64,000 nt of DNA from Flavobacteriia bacterium (GTDB lineage Bacteria > Bacteroidota > Bacteroidia > Flavobacteriales_D > Crocinitomicaceae). The notes beneath the pieces were generated by a model, which was not told the DNA's origin, searched no databases, and saw only the letters and a list, made by a program, of their open reading frames with translations. Positions 28,643-38,130 of the stretch are shown piece by piece. Position 1 is the first letter of the stretch. Each line of letters starts with the position of its first letter. The stretch is taken from positions 56,401-120,400 of the forward strand of contig JACPDW010000002.1 of assembly GCA_016183815.1 (NCBI GenBank). Reading direction: 5' to 3'. A program made the translations under genes and the position numbers.

Positions 28643-29680
28643 TTATTCAGGAATACTATCTAATACTTTTCTCAATTTTTTTTCATCGGATTCATTCAAG
28701 TGAACCCCTTTTGATTTAGCTCCTAATAATGAAATGTGGATATATCTTTCTGGATGAAGCTCAATATCTTTTACCAAATTTTGTACATCTTTATTTGTTT
28801 TTTCTAATTCCTTAACCAATTTATCGTCTTTAAGTAACATTCCCAAAGAACCTTTGCCATTATTTGCGTCTGTTAATAAAGTATTTACCATATTGATGGT
28901 TTTATTCGCATTTTGAATAACACTCTTAAATTCTGAAGTTACCAAATCATCTGTAATTTTTTGTGCGTTTCCTAAAATAGTTGAGATTTTATCATTACTC
29001 ATCTTTAAATTTTGTGTAATGGATTCAAGATTGTTAAAAATACGATCAATTTGAGTTTTTTCATTTTGAACTAACAATTCCAATTCATAAGCCACACTTC
29101 CAAATCTACTGATTGCTTCTTTTACTTCTCGTAAAGATCCTTCTAGTTCTGAAGTAGCTGAATTGTCCCAAAATGATGAGAAAGACGATAAAACTTTGTC
29201 AATTTTAATCATGACTGCTTGGAAGTTTTGAACTAAAGGGTCGGCATAAGCTTGAACTTGTTCTAACATATCTTGTGCAGATATCCCCACAATATCATCG
29301 CCCGGTTTATAATACCCTTTTTTTGAGTCTGTTCCTAGTGTCAAAATAATTCCTTTGTTAAATAAATCAACAGCACCAACTTTTAAAACAGAACCTTTAG
29401 TAATTTTTAAATTTTCTGCTTGTAAATTAAAAGTGATTTTAACTAATTGATCAGGTGGGTTTTCTGGAACGTATTCCACTCGTAAAACTTTTCCTACAGG
29501 AACTCCATTTAATACAACAGAACATGCAGCCGCAACACCCCCAGAATTTGGAAAAAACCCATAATAAACATCGTCTCCCCCAAAAAAACTATTTCCCTTT
29601 AAAAAATTAACACCAAGCATTAATAGAGCTAAAGATATTATTGAAATTACACCAATTTTAATTTCTTTTGAAAACCTCAT
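28643..29680 (-). CDS. MCE (MlaD) domain protein
   Basis: 345 residues. One N-terminal membrane anchor (KIGVISIISLALLMLGVNFL) is followed by the MCE domain (residues 37-115: VYYGFFPNSGGVAAACSVVLNG, VGKVLRVEYVPEN, KGSVLKVGAVDLFNKGIILTL), then a long helical region as in other MlaD-like proteins. It should be the periplasmic substrate-binding part of a lipid transport system linking inner and outer membranes. No MlaE/MlaF genes are nearby. A TATATTTG -7 box lies 20 bases upstream. Confidence 0.9.
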   Translation of the reverse strand: MRFSKEIKIGVISIISLALLMLGVNFLKGNSFFGGDDVYYGFFPNSGGVAAACSVVLNGVPVGKVLRVEYVPENPPDQLVKITFNLQAENLKITKGSVLKVGAVDLFNKGIILTLGTDSKKGYYKPGDDIVGISAQDMLEQVQAYADPLVQNFQAVMIKIDKVLSSFSSFWDNSATSELEGSLREVKEAISRFGSVAYELELLVQNEKTQIDRIFNNLESITQNLKMSNDKISTILGNAQKITDDLVTSEFKSVIQNANKTINMVNTLLTDANNGKGSLGMLLKDDKLVKELEKTNKDVQNLVKDIELHPERYIHISLLGAKSKGVHLNESDEKKLRKVLDSIPE

Positions 29681-29699
29681 GTATAACAGAAAATTTTTT

Positions 29700-29707
29700 C
29701 AAATATA
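29700..29707 (-). promoter_or_regulatory. -7 box of the MCE / iron-sulfur operon (TATATTTG)
   Basis: TATATTTG on the minus strand fits TAnnTTTG; the start codon follows after 19 bases. A TTG at 29723-29725 may be a weak -33 element (15-base spacing). Confidence 0.5.
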
Positions 29708-29807
29708 AACATATTTTTTTAGCAACTACTCCATTGAAGTTTTTTTTCATTTTCTATCTTTAATAGTTTGAAGGAATTTTTCGTTTAAAAAATTTGAATT
29801 AACTTAC

Positions 29808-29815
29808 TAACTTTG
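29808..29815 (+). promoter_or_regulatory. -7 box for purB (TAACTTTG)
   Basis: TAACTTTG matches TAnnTTTG, about 31 bases before the purB start codon. The nearest TTTG (29793-29796) is closer than the usual -33 spacing, so only the -7 box is supported. Confidence 0.5.
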
Positions 29816-29846
29816 CATTTTTTATTCATTTTATACTTCGGCTTTT

Positions 29847-31202
29847 ATGTCTGACTTTTCTTTACTTGCAATCTCACCAATAGACGGTAGATATAAACAA
29901 AAAACAAATAATCTAATAGATTTTTTTTCAGAATTTGCTTTAATAAAATATAGAATAATAATTGAAATTGAATATTTTTTATCCTTAACTGAATCTGGGA
30001 TTCCTATTCTTAAAAATTTCCCTAACGATAAAAAAGAATTAATTAAAAAGATTTATACAGAATTTTCACTTTCAGATGCTCAAAGAATTAAAGATATAGA
30101 AAAAATTACTAATCATGATGTTAAGGCAGTTGAATATTTTATCAAAGAAAAATTTGAAACTTTTGAATTAAACTCGTTTTCGGAATGGATTCATTTCGGA
30201 CTAACTTCTCAAGATATAAACAATACTGCAATTCCACTCACTTTAAAAGAATCTTTTGAAAAGATTTATTTGCCTAAAATTCAAATCCTTATTTCTTTCC
30301 TTAAAAATTTAAGTCAAGAATGGAAAGATATTAGTGTTCTTGCAAAAACACACGGTCAACCGGCCTCTCCAACTAAATTAGGAAAAGAATTTCAAGTTTT
30401 TTCTGAACGACTTGAAAATCAACTAAATTTTTTATTAACGATTCCATTTGCTGCAAAATTTGGTGGTGCAACAGGAAATTTTAATGCCCACCATGTTGCT
30501 TTTCCACAAATAGACTGGGTAGGTTTTTCTAATCATTTTATTAACGAAAAATTACTTTTAAAAAGAAGTCAAACGACCACTCAAATAGAACATTATGACT
30601 TTTTAGCTTGCTTTTTTGATGGTTTAAGAAGAATTAATACTATTGTTTTAGATTTAAACAGAGATTGCTGGTTGTATATTTCAATGGATTACTTTAAACA
30701 AAAATTGAAAAAGGGTGAGGTTGGATCGTCAGCCATGCCTCATAAAGTAAATCCCATTGATTTCGAAAATTCTGAAGGAAATATTGGTATTGCCAATTGT
30801 ATTTTTGACCATTTTTCGAATAAATTACCTGTTTCCAGACTTCAAAGAGACTTAAGTGATTCAACCGTTTTGAGAAATATTGGAGTTCCAATAGCTCATA
30901 GCTTGATAGCATTTGATTCTACTTTAAAAGGTTTAGAAAAATTAATTTTAAATGAAGAAAAAATATCAAATGATTTAAATAACAATTGGGCCGTAGTGGC
31001 TGAAGCTATCCAAACAATTTTAAGAAGAGAAGGAGTTGAAAAACCCTATGAAATGTTAAAAGATTTAAGTAGAACGAATCAAATATTAGATAAAAATGAA
31101 GTTCATCGTTTTATTGACAATTTACCTATTTCAGATCTTGTTAAAGCTGAATTAAAATTGATTTCTCCAGAAAATTATACTGGAATTAATCTTGTTAGAT
31201 AA
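29847..31202 (+). CDS. purB: adenylosuccinate lyase
   Basis: 451 residues, typical length. The fumarase/aspartase superfamily signature GSSAMPHKVNP is at about 293-303, with the mobile-loop serines Ser294/Ser295; THGQPASPTK and TSQDINN supply other active-site residues. It acts twice in purine synthesis, on SAICAR and on adenylosuccinate (family knowledge). The PIDFEN(S)EGN continuation is of the long bacterial (E. coli-like) form. Confidence 0.96.
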   Translation: MSDFSLLAISPIDGRYKQKTNNLIDFFSEFALIKYRIIIEIEYFLSLTESGIPILKNFPNDKKELIKKIYTEFSLSDAQRIKDIEKITNHDVKAVEYFIKEKFETFELNSFSEWIHFGLTSQDINNTAIPLTLKESFEKIYLPKIQILISFLKNLSQEWKDISVLAKTHGQPASPTKLGKEFQVFSERLENQLNFLLTIPFAAKFGGATGNFNAHHVAFPQIDWVGFSNHFINEKLLLKRSQTTTQIEHYDFLACFFDGLRRINTIVLDLNRDCWLYISMDYFKQKLKKGEVGSSAMPHKVNPIDFENSEGNIGIANCIFDHFSNKLPVSRLQRDLSDSTVLRNIGVPIAHSLIAFDSTLKGLEKLILNEEKISNDLNNNWAVVAEAIQTILRREGVEKPYEMLKDLSRTNQILDKNEVHRFIDNLPISDLVKAELKLISPENYTGINLVR

Positions 31203-31209
31203 TTTTCCG

Positions 31210-31217
31210 TATATTTG
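31210..31217 (+). promoter_or_regulatory. -7 box (TATATTTG) for the 523-residue secreted protein gene
   Basis: TATATTTG fits TAnnTTTG and lies right after the purB stop, 11 bases before the next ATG. It suggests this gene is transcribed separately, with a very short leader. Confidence 0.5.
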
Positions 31218-31228
31218 TTATTTCCATT

Positions 31229-32800
31229 ATGAATAAAATTTTATTCTTTTTCTTTGGTTTTTGGTCTTTAGTTTCCATACAAGCTCAAGACTCAATTCGA
31301 TGGAGTGAACTGTTGCCCGTCAAAGGAAGAATAAACGAAATTTTTCCGATTTCTTACTCTGATTTTTATACCTTACGTACCCAAGGTGCTGGAATGTTTT
31401 CAAACACCTATATAAGTTTACATTCAAACTTTAAAGTTAGTTCAAATGGGAAAATTTATGCCAAAGTTGAAAATGGTTTAGGTAGTATTGAAAAAGTCGA
31501 AATACTAAAAGGAGCACCTTTTGCCTTTATAAGTGACAAAAGAGATGGCGAACATTTTTTATATGCCCAGAAATATTCAAGTTCTTGTCAACCTGAAGGA
31601 AATCCCTATTTAGTTTGTTCTTATGTTATGCCAAAAGGTTGGAAAAGACAAGGGGTTTATCAAATTTTTACTTCAAAAAATAAAGAATTTGTCTGTATTA
31701 ATTATGAAATTCCTGGATACAAAGATGAAAAACAACGATTTGGTTTCAAAATTTTTAACGCAGATTTTGAATTAGTAAATGGTGGTGAATACGAATTGCC
31801 ATACCCACCAAGTAAAGTGCAAATTTCCAATACTTATCTTTCCAATAATGGTGCATTTTTTTTCGCAGCAAAAGTGTTTAAAATCGATGAGAGTCAAAAA
31901 ACTTTACGTCAAAGATTAATGCTTGACAAAATGATTGTTTATCATCCGAATAAAGAACAAATTGACGAGTTTGAATTAAATTTTGGAAATGAAAAAATTA
32001 TCTCAGAGCTTAATTTTTCTTCTGACAATGAAAAAATTATGTCATTTACAGGGCTATATGGGGATAATTATCAAAATGGTGTTAAGGGAGTTTTTTATTT
32101 TCAATTGGACTTTTTAAATAAAAAAATTCTTTCCGAAGGATGGAATGAGTTCAGCAAAGATTTTATTATGCAAGGCTGGTCTGAAAGAGAAATACAAAAA
32201 GCTGAAAAACGATTGTCTAAAGGTAAAGATCAAATACAATTATTTGAATATAATGTAAAAGATATGCAAACTTTATCCGACGGTTCATTAATTGGCTTGC
32301 TTGAACAGTATTACGTTAAGGTTATAACAAGCAGTGATCCAAGAACTGGGTCAACATCTGTTACTTATTACTATTATTTTAATGATATTATTGTATATAA
32401 AATAAATCCAAATGGATCTTTTGCATGGACAAATAAAATTCCAAAGCAGCAAATTTCAACAAATGATTATGGCTATTTTAGTTCCTTTTCTTATTTTTTA
32501 AATAACAATACTATGCACATAATCATGAATGATAATATTAAAAATTATAATGAAGAAGGCAAATTTTCAGCTTTAGATGGCGAAGAATACATCGCTAATT
32601 TCCGTAAAAAGTATTATGCAGTAGCCCATGTTGAACTTCAATTAAATGACGGAAATGTGAAAAGAGAAATTTTGTACACCTATAAAGATGTTAAATCCAT
32701 CGCTGTTCCAAAATTATTCAGTGTAGATTATTCAAAAAATGAGCTTTTACTCTATTTTATATTAGGAAAAAAAGAAAAATTTGGCGTTTGGAGTTTTTAA
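31229..32800 (+). CDS. secreted protein of unknown function
   Basis: 523 residues. Signal peptide ending near FWSLVSIQAQ, then a beta-rich sequence (repeats with Tyr/Phe/Gly, such as FYTLRTQGAGMFSN and YITYYYYFND-like strands) that may form a beta-propeller. There is no T9SS sorting tail: the C-terminus ends in GKKEKFGVWSF. I recognise no family. It stands between purB and a small ORF, and its own -7 box makes it an independent unit. Confidence 0.7.
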   Translation: MNKILFFFFGFWSLVSIQAQDSIRWSELLPVKGRINEIFPISYSDFYTLRTQGAGMFSNTYISLHSNFKVSSNGKIYAKVENGLGSIEKVEILKGAPFAFISDKRDGEHFLYAQKYSSSCQPEGNPYLVCSYVMPKGWKRQGVYQIFTSKNKEFVCINYEIPGYKDEKQRFGFKIFNADFELVNGGEYELPYPPSKVQISNTYLSNNGAFFFAAKVFKIDESQKTLRQRLMLDKMIVYHPNKEQIDEFELNFGNEKIISELNFSSDNEKIMSFTGLYGDNYQNGVKGVFYFQLDFLNKKILSEGWNEFSKDFIMQGWSEREIQKAEKRLSKGKDQIQLFEYNVKDMQTLSDGSLIGLLEQYYVKVITSSDPRTGSTSVTYYYYFNDIIVYKINPNGSFAWTNKIPKQQISTNDYGYFSSFSYFLNNNTMHIIMNDNIKNYNEEGKFSALDGEEYIANFRKKYYAVAHVELQLNDGNVKREILYTYKDVKSIAVPKLFSVDYSKNELLLYFILGKKEKFGVWSF

Positions 32801-32896
32801 ATAAATCATTTTATTCAACAATAAAAAATTAGAAACATTCAACAATTTTTCACTTTAATAAATTATGCACACATAAGAATAAAAATCGCTTTGACT

Positions 32897-32912
32897 TTGG
32901 CATACTTTTCGT
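32897..32912 (+). promoter_or_regulatory. candidate sigma-54 (-24/-12) promoter
   Basis: TTGGCATACTTTTCGTA begins at 32897. The GG at 32899-32900 and the -12 G at 32911 are 11 bases apart as in TGGCACGnnnnTTGCW; the -12 element is imperfect (CGT in place of TGC). The predicted start site is near 32923, 15 bases before a small ORF. A sigma-54 activator is encoded at 20534-21787. Confidence 0.4.
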
Positions 32913-32937
32913 ACATTAGTCCTAAAATTGATTTACT

Positions 32938-33081
32938 ATGAAAAATTTCAATAAATCTTTAAGGATTTTAAACAGCAAAAGTGGTAAAAAAGGTTTAGTT
33001 AAAAAAAATTTAGACCAAAGCATTTATCTTTTAGGTGTCAAATGGAAAATGTGTGAAGAAAAAACATTTGAAAATCATTAA
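32938..33081 (+). CDS. small basic protein (47 residues) upstream of maf
   Basis: An ATG-started frame of 47 codons: begins MKNFNKSLRILNSKSGKK and ends with KMCEEKTFENH. It is rich in Lys and has a single Cys. The maf ATG follows two bases after its stop, an operon-like spacing, and it lies 15 bases behind the predicted start of a sigma-54-like promoter. I know no homologue. The start, spacing and promoter support a real gene; the short length limits confidence. Confidence 0.5.
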   Translation: MKNFNKSLRILNSKSGKKGLVKKNLDQSIYLLGVKWKMCEEKTFENH

Positions 33082-33083
33082 AT

Positions 33084-33653
33084 ATGCTGATTGAAAAACA
33101 AATTTTATTAGGTTCTAAATCTCCTAGAAGAAGAGAATTATTAAGTAAAATTTGCAAAAACATTCGATATGTTGACAAAGAAGCAGATGAAAGCTATCTT
33201 TCTTCTTTATCTCATTTAGAAGTTGCACCTTATTTAGCTGAAAAAAAGGGTAGAAGTTTATTTCCTTTTTTAAAAGAAAATGAAATATTAATTACAGCAG
33301 ACACATTAGTTATTTTAAAAAATAAAATTCTGGGTAAACCTAAGAATATTATTCAAGCTAAAGAATATTTGTTAGAACTAAGTAACAACAAACACGAAGT
33401 GCACACGGCTTGTTTTATCTCAAACAAAAATAAATCAAAACTATTTACAGTAACAACAGAGGTGTATTTTAATACTTTGACAAAAGAAGATATAGATTAT
33501 TATGTGGAGAATTACATTCCATTAGATAAAGCAGGGGCTTATGGAATCCAAGAATGGATTGGACATGTTGGAGTAAAAAAAATCAACGGTTGTTACAACA
33601 ATGTGATGGGACTTCCTTTATCTAAGGTTTGTCAAGAACTTTTGAACTTTTAG
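33084..33653 (+). CDS. maf: Maf-like nucleotide pyrophosphatase
   Basis: 189 residues. Maf/HAM1-type signature at the start (LGSKSPRRRELLSK), the ADTLVILKNKILGKP core and KAGAYGIQEWIG near the end. Maf proteins hydrolyse non-canonical or modified dNTPs/NTPs to monophosphates (family knowledge). It follows a 47-residue ORF by two bases. Its 3' end overlaps the convergent RND gene by 32 bases. Confidence 0.93.
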   Translation: MLIEKQILLGSKSPRRRELLSKICKNIRYVDKEADESYLSSLSHLEVAPYLAEKKGRSLFPFLKENEILITADTLVILKNKILGKPKNIIQAKEYLLELSNNKHEVHTACFISNKNKSKLFTVTTEVYFNTLTKEDIDYYVENYIPLDKAGAYGIQEWIGHVGVKKINGCYNNVMGLPLSKVCQELLNF

Positions 33654-35940
33654 GGTGATAAAACAGAAGCAACAAAACTGGAAGCAAAAATAAATCTGCC
33701 AATAAAGCAACAAAAAGTGTGATACTTATCATTAAACCCATTATGAAAGTGCCTAAAAATCCACTAAATAGAAGCATTAGAAACCCTGAACATAGAATTA
33801 AGGTAGTTAAAATCATAGCTTTTCCAGTAGTTAAAAAAGTTGATTTTAATGCTAATAATTTTGATTTACCTTTTGCCAATTCTATCCTAAATTTACTTAA
33901 AAAATGAATAGTATCATCTACAGCAATTCCGAAAGCTATAGTGAAAATAATTGATGTGGAAACCCTCAAATGTATATCCATAAGTCCCATCAATCCACCC
34001 AAAACGACTAATGGTATCAAATTAGGTATTAAACTAATTATTACCATTGAAAAAGATTGATAAACAATACCCATTAAAAAAGTAATAATTAGTATGGAAA
34101 CTAATATACCTTGCATCAAACTTCCTGAGAGGTAACTCATATTTTTATCTAATAGGTGAGCTGTTCCAGTTATTTTAATTTTTATCAAAGAGTGGTCAAT
34201 ATTTTTCTTAATATAACGTAAAAACTTATTGTTTAATTCCTTGACCTTATTATTACCCAAATCTCCTATGGATGCACTAATTCTCATGTTTTTTTGAGTA
34301 CTATCCACTATAATTTTAAATAATTTGCCTTTTTCTGCTAATTTTATTGGCCTTCTAAACCTTTTAATTTCTCTTTCAGTAGAGGGTAATTTATAATATT
34401 CTTGCTGACCAGAATGGGCAGATTGGTTCAATACTTTTAAATAACTAACTAACGATAAATTAATTTTTGCTTTGTAATATTTTTCAAGATAATTTTCTAA
34501 TTTTTCAGCTTCTCTTAAGACATTTAAGTCCCAACAATCTTGCTCTCCTTTTATTTTAATAGCTAATTCCAAAGGTCTTACACCCCCATAATGCTGATCT
34601 AAATAAGCAAAATCCTTTTTAATTGGTTCACTGTCTTTTAAATCATCCATCATATAATTGTTTGTTTCTATTTGAAAAACAAAAATTAAGAAAAACATTG
34701 TAATAAAACCGAAAAGATAAAGAATCATTTTTCTCTTGTATAGTATTACTAAGAACATTTTTCTTAACCATTTAGTCCATAGAGGGATATGGTTTTTTTG
34801 AGTTATTTTTTTGGGAGTGGGAAAAATGTAAAACACCACAGGCAGAAACACAATTGTTATAACAAAAGTTAATAATACGCTTGTTCCTATGACTTTACCA
34901 AAAGATTGAATTGGTTGTAAGTTAATATAAATTAAAGTATAAAAACCAATTGCTGTTGTTAATGAGGTCAATAATGTTGCAAATCCCACTTCTTTTATCG
35001 TGTAAATTATTGCGTCAATCTTTGTTTGTCCTTCCCTTAATGCATCAAGAAATTTGGAAACAATATGAATTACATCAGACATTCCAACAACAAAAATGAT
35101 GGTTGGTAACATTGAAAGTATAATATTTATGGGAATATTTAAAATAGACATTCCTCCTAAAATTAAAAGTAAACTGATGACAATTGCAATTTGTGGCAAC
35201 AATATACCCCATAAACTTCTAAAAGCTATCCACAAAAATAAAACAACTAAAATCATACTAATAGAGACAAATAACATCAACTCAAAAGTCATTTTTTCTA
35301 TGTAATATTTTTGACCAATTGTTCTACCTGCAATTCTTGTCTTTTCAAAAGAGAATTTTTTATCAATTTCTATTATTTTATTAATCAATATTTTACTTTT
35401 CACCCCAGGTAAAAAATCTTGATGTTTAATAAATAAACAAAGTGATTTTCCATCTTTTGAAATTAAATTATTGACAATTTCTTTGTGTTGATAAATTCTT
35501 GTTGAATCACTTTTCAACATATCAGATGATTTGGAATAATATGGCTTTTTGCCTATTGCTCCACCTGTTAATAAAAACAACTCGTTTTCAGAAGTTATTG
35601 ATCTTACAAAGGTTACATATTTTAACTTTGAGATTTCATTTCTTAATTTTTCAACTTTATTTAGAAATGGAATTGAAAATACTCCTTTACTATTTTCTAT
35701 TGCGATTAATAAAAAATCGTTATCAGATTGATAAATTTCTCTGTGTTTAAAGTAAAATTTAGTATCTTCATCTTTACTTGGAAAAAATTTTTCAAAATCG
35801 TAATCAAAGGAAATTTTTGGAACAAAATACCCAAATAAAATTGTTAATAGAAGAACTATTATTAATATTAATTTAGAGTATTTTTCTATAATCTTTCGGA
35901 CAACCATTTGTTTTTTGAATCGTTTATTAAAAGAGTGCAA
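33622..35940 (-). CDS. RND-family (MMPL-type) transporter
   Basis: 772 residues in two homologous halves, each with one membrane helix, a large periplasmic loop and five more helices. The N-half has FDYDFEKFFPSKDED after TM1, and both halves carry the RND TM4 region with GMSDVIHI and FGIAVDDTIHFLSKFR (Asp pair). It is the size of the bacterial MMPL/HpnN-like exporters, which move lipids or hopanoids; the substrate is not known here. It stands alone and overlaps the maf end. Confidence 0.9.
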   Translation of the reverse strand: MHSFNKRFKKQMVVRKIIEKYSKLILIIVLLLTILFGYFVPKISFDYDFEKFFPSKDEDTKFYFKHREIYQSDNDFLLIAIENSKGVFSIPFLNKVEKLRNEISKLKYVTFVRSITSENELFLLTGGAIGKKPYYSKSSDMLKSDSTRIYQHKEIVNNLISKDGKSLCLFIKHQDFLPGVKSKILINKIIEIDKKFSFEKTRIAGRTIGQKYYIEKMTFELMLFVSISMILVVLFLWIAFRSLWGILLPQIAIVISLLLILGGMSILNIPINIILSMLPTIIFVVGMSDVIHIVSKFLDALREGQTKIDAIIYTIKEVGFATLLTSLTTAIGFYTLIYINLQPIQSFGKVIGTSVLLTFVITIVFLPVVFYIFPTPKKITQKNHIPLWTKWLRKMFLVILYKRKMILYLFGFITMFFLIFVFQIETNNYMMDDLKDSEPIKKDFAYLDQHYGGVRPLELAIKIKGEQDCWDLNVLREAEKLENYLEKYYKAKINLSLVSYLKVLNQSAHSGQQEYYKLPSTEREIKRFRRPIKLAEKGKLFKIIVDSTQKNMRISASIGDLGNNKVKELNNKFLRYIKKNIDHSLIKIKITGTAHLLDKNMSYLSGSLMQGILVSILIITFLMGIVYQSFSMVIISLIPNLIPLVVLGGLMGLMDIHLRVSTSIIFTIAFGIAVDDTIHFLSKFRIELAKGKSKLLALKSTFLTTGKAMILTTLILCSGFLMLLFSGFLGTFIMGLMISITLFVALLADLFLLPVLLLLFYHPKSSKVLDKP

Positions 35941-36004
35941 AGATAGTGATAGTTTATTTACAAAAAAATATCACAAAAATCACAGCATTTTAATAATGTT
36001 TTAT

Positions 36005-36012
36005 TAAATTTG
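36005..36012 (+). promoter_or_regulatory. -7 box (TAAATTTG) of the T9SS cargo / NIF3 / zinc-ribbon unit
   Basis: TAAATTTG fits TAnnTTTG, 20 bases before the ATG at 36033. No clear -33 box at the normal distance. Confidence 0.45.
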
Positions 36013-36032
36013 AAACTTTAAATCTAAAAAAA

Positions 36033-37031
36033 ATGAAAAAAATCGTCTATTTATTTTGTATTATTAATACTATTTCCTACGCACAATTTAATGTATCAAA
36101 TGAGATTCCAATTGGGGCTTCTCAAACAATGTATCAATGTGATTCCGCAGCAAACAATTTTTCTACAATAACAGGAACTGGTGTTACATGGGATTATTCT
36201 AATCTTTACAAAATGCCTATTGCTTCAAAAATTTATTCTGTAATTGCCAACGACAGTTTAAATAGTTTTCCAGACGTTAATAAAGTATTTCAAATAGAAG
36301 GTGTTTTAAAAAACTACATCAAATCTGATGCTAGTGGTAGAATTAGTTATGGATTTATAATAAATATTCCTGGAGTTGCTGTATCAACTAATTATACAGG
36401 AGCAGATCCTATTAATTTAATGACTTATCCTTTTGATTTAAATTCCACTTTAAATGATATTTTCTCTGGAATTATTGTGAGTGGATTTGTAAGTAACCCT
36501 AACACGAGCGGCTCTTCTAAATCGATTGTAGATGGCTTGGGCACTTTAATACTTCCAACACAAACATTTAACAATATTACTCGACATAGATTAATTGATA
36601 CTGTAAATGCAACAACATTTGCAGGATCCGCTAAAATTGTCATCGATCAAATAGAGTATTTTGATTTATCAGGAACTTTCAGTGCACAATATCTACCTAT
36701 TTTAAATTATACAAAAATTAAAATTACTGGGCCTTTAAATATTACTTTAAATTTTGTTATGAGTGCCATCGACCCAATTGGATTTGTTGGCGAAGAGGAA
36801 TTGAGTTCAAATGAAATAAAAGTTGGTCCAAATCCTGTTTCAAACTTTTTAAATATCTATTCTAAAACTAATTCTAACACACCTTATGAAGTAGTTGACA
36901 TAGAAGGAAAAATTATAAAAAAAGGAGTTTCCAATCAAACAATTGATGTTTCTGATTTAGTTAATGGGTTTTACTTTCTGAATCTTTTAAATCAAGGTGA
37001 AAAGAAAACTTATCCTTTCGTAAAAGAGTAA
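36033..37031 (+). CDS. T9SS type A sorting domain-containing secreted protein
   Basis: 332 residues. Signal peptide (KKIVYLFCIINTISYAQ), a beta-rich domain, then about 75 residues of type A sorting domain: VGPNPVSNFLNIYSK, YEVVDIEGKIIKKG, IDVSDLVNGFYFLNL and YPFVKE. This tag directs export by T9SS and is cleaved. Function of the mature protein unknown. The following NIF3 gene starts one base after its stop. Confidence 0.85.
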   Translation: MKKIVYLFCIINTISYAQFNVSNEIPIGASQTMYQCDSAANNFSTITGTGVTWDYSNLYKMPIASKIYSVIANDSLNSFPDVNKVFQIEGVLKNYIKSDASGRISYGFIINIPGVAVSTNYTGADPINLMTYPFDLNSTLNDIFSGIIVSGFVSNPNTSGSSKSIVDGLGTLILPTQTFNNITRHRLIDTVNATTFAGSAKIVIDQIEYFDLSGTFSAQYLPILNYTKIKITGPLNITLNFVMSAIDPIGFVGEEELSSNEIKVGPNPVSNFLNIYSKTNSNTPYEVVDIEGKIIKKGVSNQTIDVSDLVNGFYFLNLLNQGEKKTYPFVKE

Positions 37032-37032
37032 A

Positions 37033-38127
37033 ATGCAAATTAAGGAACTGACCTCTTATTTAGAAAGTCTTTTTCCAATATCTTCTCAAGCAGATTTTGA
37101 CAATTGTGGCTTACAAGTTGGCTCTCTTAGTAGAGAATTAAGCTCTGTATTGGTCTGTTTAGATATTACTGAAGAGATAATTGAAGAAGCAATTACGCTC
37201 GGAAGTAATTTGATAATTAGCCATCATCCAATTATTTTTAAAGGGATAAAAAAAATATCGGAAGACAACGAATTAAATAAAATCCTAATTCAAGCCATTA
37301 AGAATGACATCACTTTATACTCCATTCATACAAACATTGATCACTCAATTAATGGTGTAAACAAACGAATTGCAGAAAAGTTAAATCTCGAAAATATTGA
37401 GATTTTAAATAAGTCGAACAATAATTTATACAAATTAGTAGTTTTTACTCCAAATGAACAGGTGAGTCAAGTAGAAAATGCTTTATTTACCCACGGAGCA
37501 GGGAATATTGGAAATTATAGAGAATGTAATTTTGTTTCCAATGGTTTAGGGTCTTATACACCTGAAGCACAATCAAATCCATTTTTAGGTGAAAAAGAAA
37601 AAAGAAATTTTGTCGATGAAAAAAAAATTGAGGTTCTAGTCGAGAAACATAAAATCAATTCAGTTGTTTCAGCAATGATTTCTGCTCATCCCTACGAGGA
37701 AGTTGCTTATGATATAATTCCTTTAGCAAATAGCAACTCTAACGAAGGTTCTGGTATGATAGGAAATTTACAACATGAAGTTGATGCATATACTTTTTTA
37801 TGTCATTTAAAAGATGTTTTTCATGTTTCTTGTATTCGACACACAGAAACGGGGTTAAAAAAAATTAAGAAAGTCGCTTTTTGTGGAGGAGCTGGAATAT
37901 TTTTGTTACCTACTGCAATTCAACAAAAAGCAGATATTTTTATCACTGGAGATGTGAAGTATCACGATTTTTTTATGTCAGAAAAAAAAATTATTATTGC
38001 TGATATTGGACATTACGAAAGTGAACAATTCACAAAGGAATTAATTTGTGATGTGATTTTAAAAAAATTTTCTAACTTTGCAGTCCATTTAACGAAAATA
38101 AATACAAATCCGGTTAATTATTTATAG
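37033..38127 (+). CDS. NIF3-family dinuclear metal protein
   Basis: 364 residues with NIF3 motifs: DNCGLQVGS at the N-terminus, LIISHHPIIFKGIK (metal-binding His pair), SIHTNIDHSINGVN and, in the last third, FCGGAGIFLL and ITGDVKYHDFF. A middle PII-like insertion (about 130-230) is typical of the long form. The biochemical role is unsettled (GTP cyclohydrolase I type 2 or metal chaperone). It is three bases before the zinc-ribbon gene, a pairing conserved in many bacteria. Confidence 0.93.
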   Translation: MQIKELTSYLESLFPISSQADFDNCGLQVGSLSRELSSVLVCLDITEEIIEEAITLGSNLIISHHPIIFKGIKKISEDNELNKILIQAIKNDITLYSIHTNIDHSINGVNKRIAEKLNLENIEILNKSNNNLYKLVVFTPNEQVSQVENALFTHGAGNIGNYRECNFVSNGLGSYTPEAQSNPFLGEKEKRNFVDEKKIEVLVEKHKINSVVSAMISAHPYEEVAYDIIPLANSNSNEGSGMIGNLQHEVDAYTFLCHLKDVFHVSCIRHTETGLKKIKKVAFCGGAGIFLLPTAIQQKADIFITGDVKYHDFFMSEKKIIIADIGHYESEQFTKELICDVILKKFSNFAVHLTKINTNPVNYL

Positions 38128-38130
38128 GAC

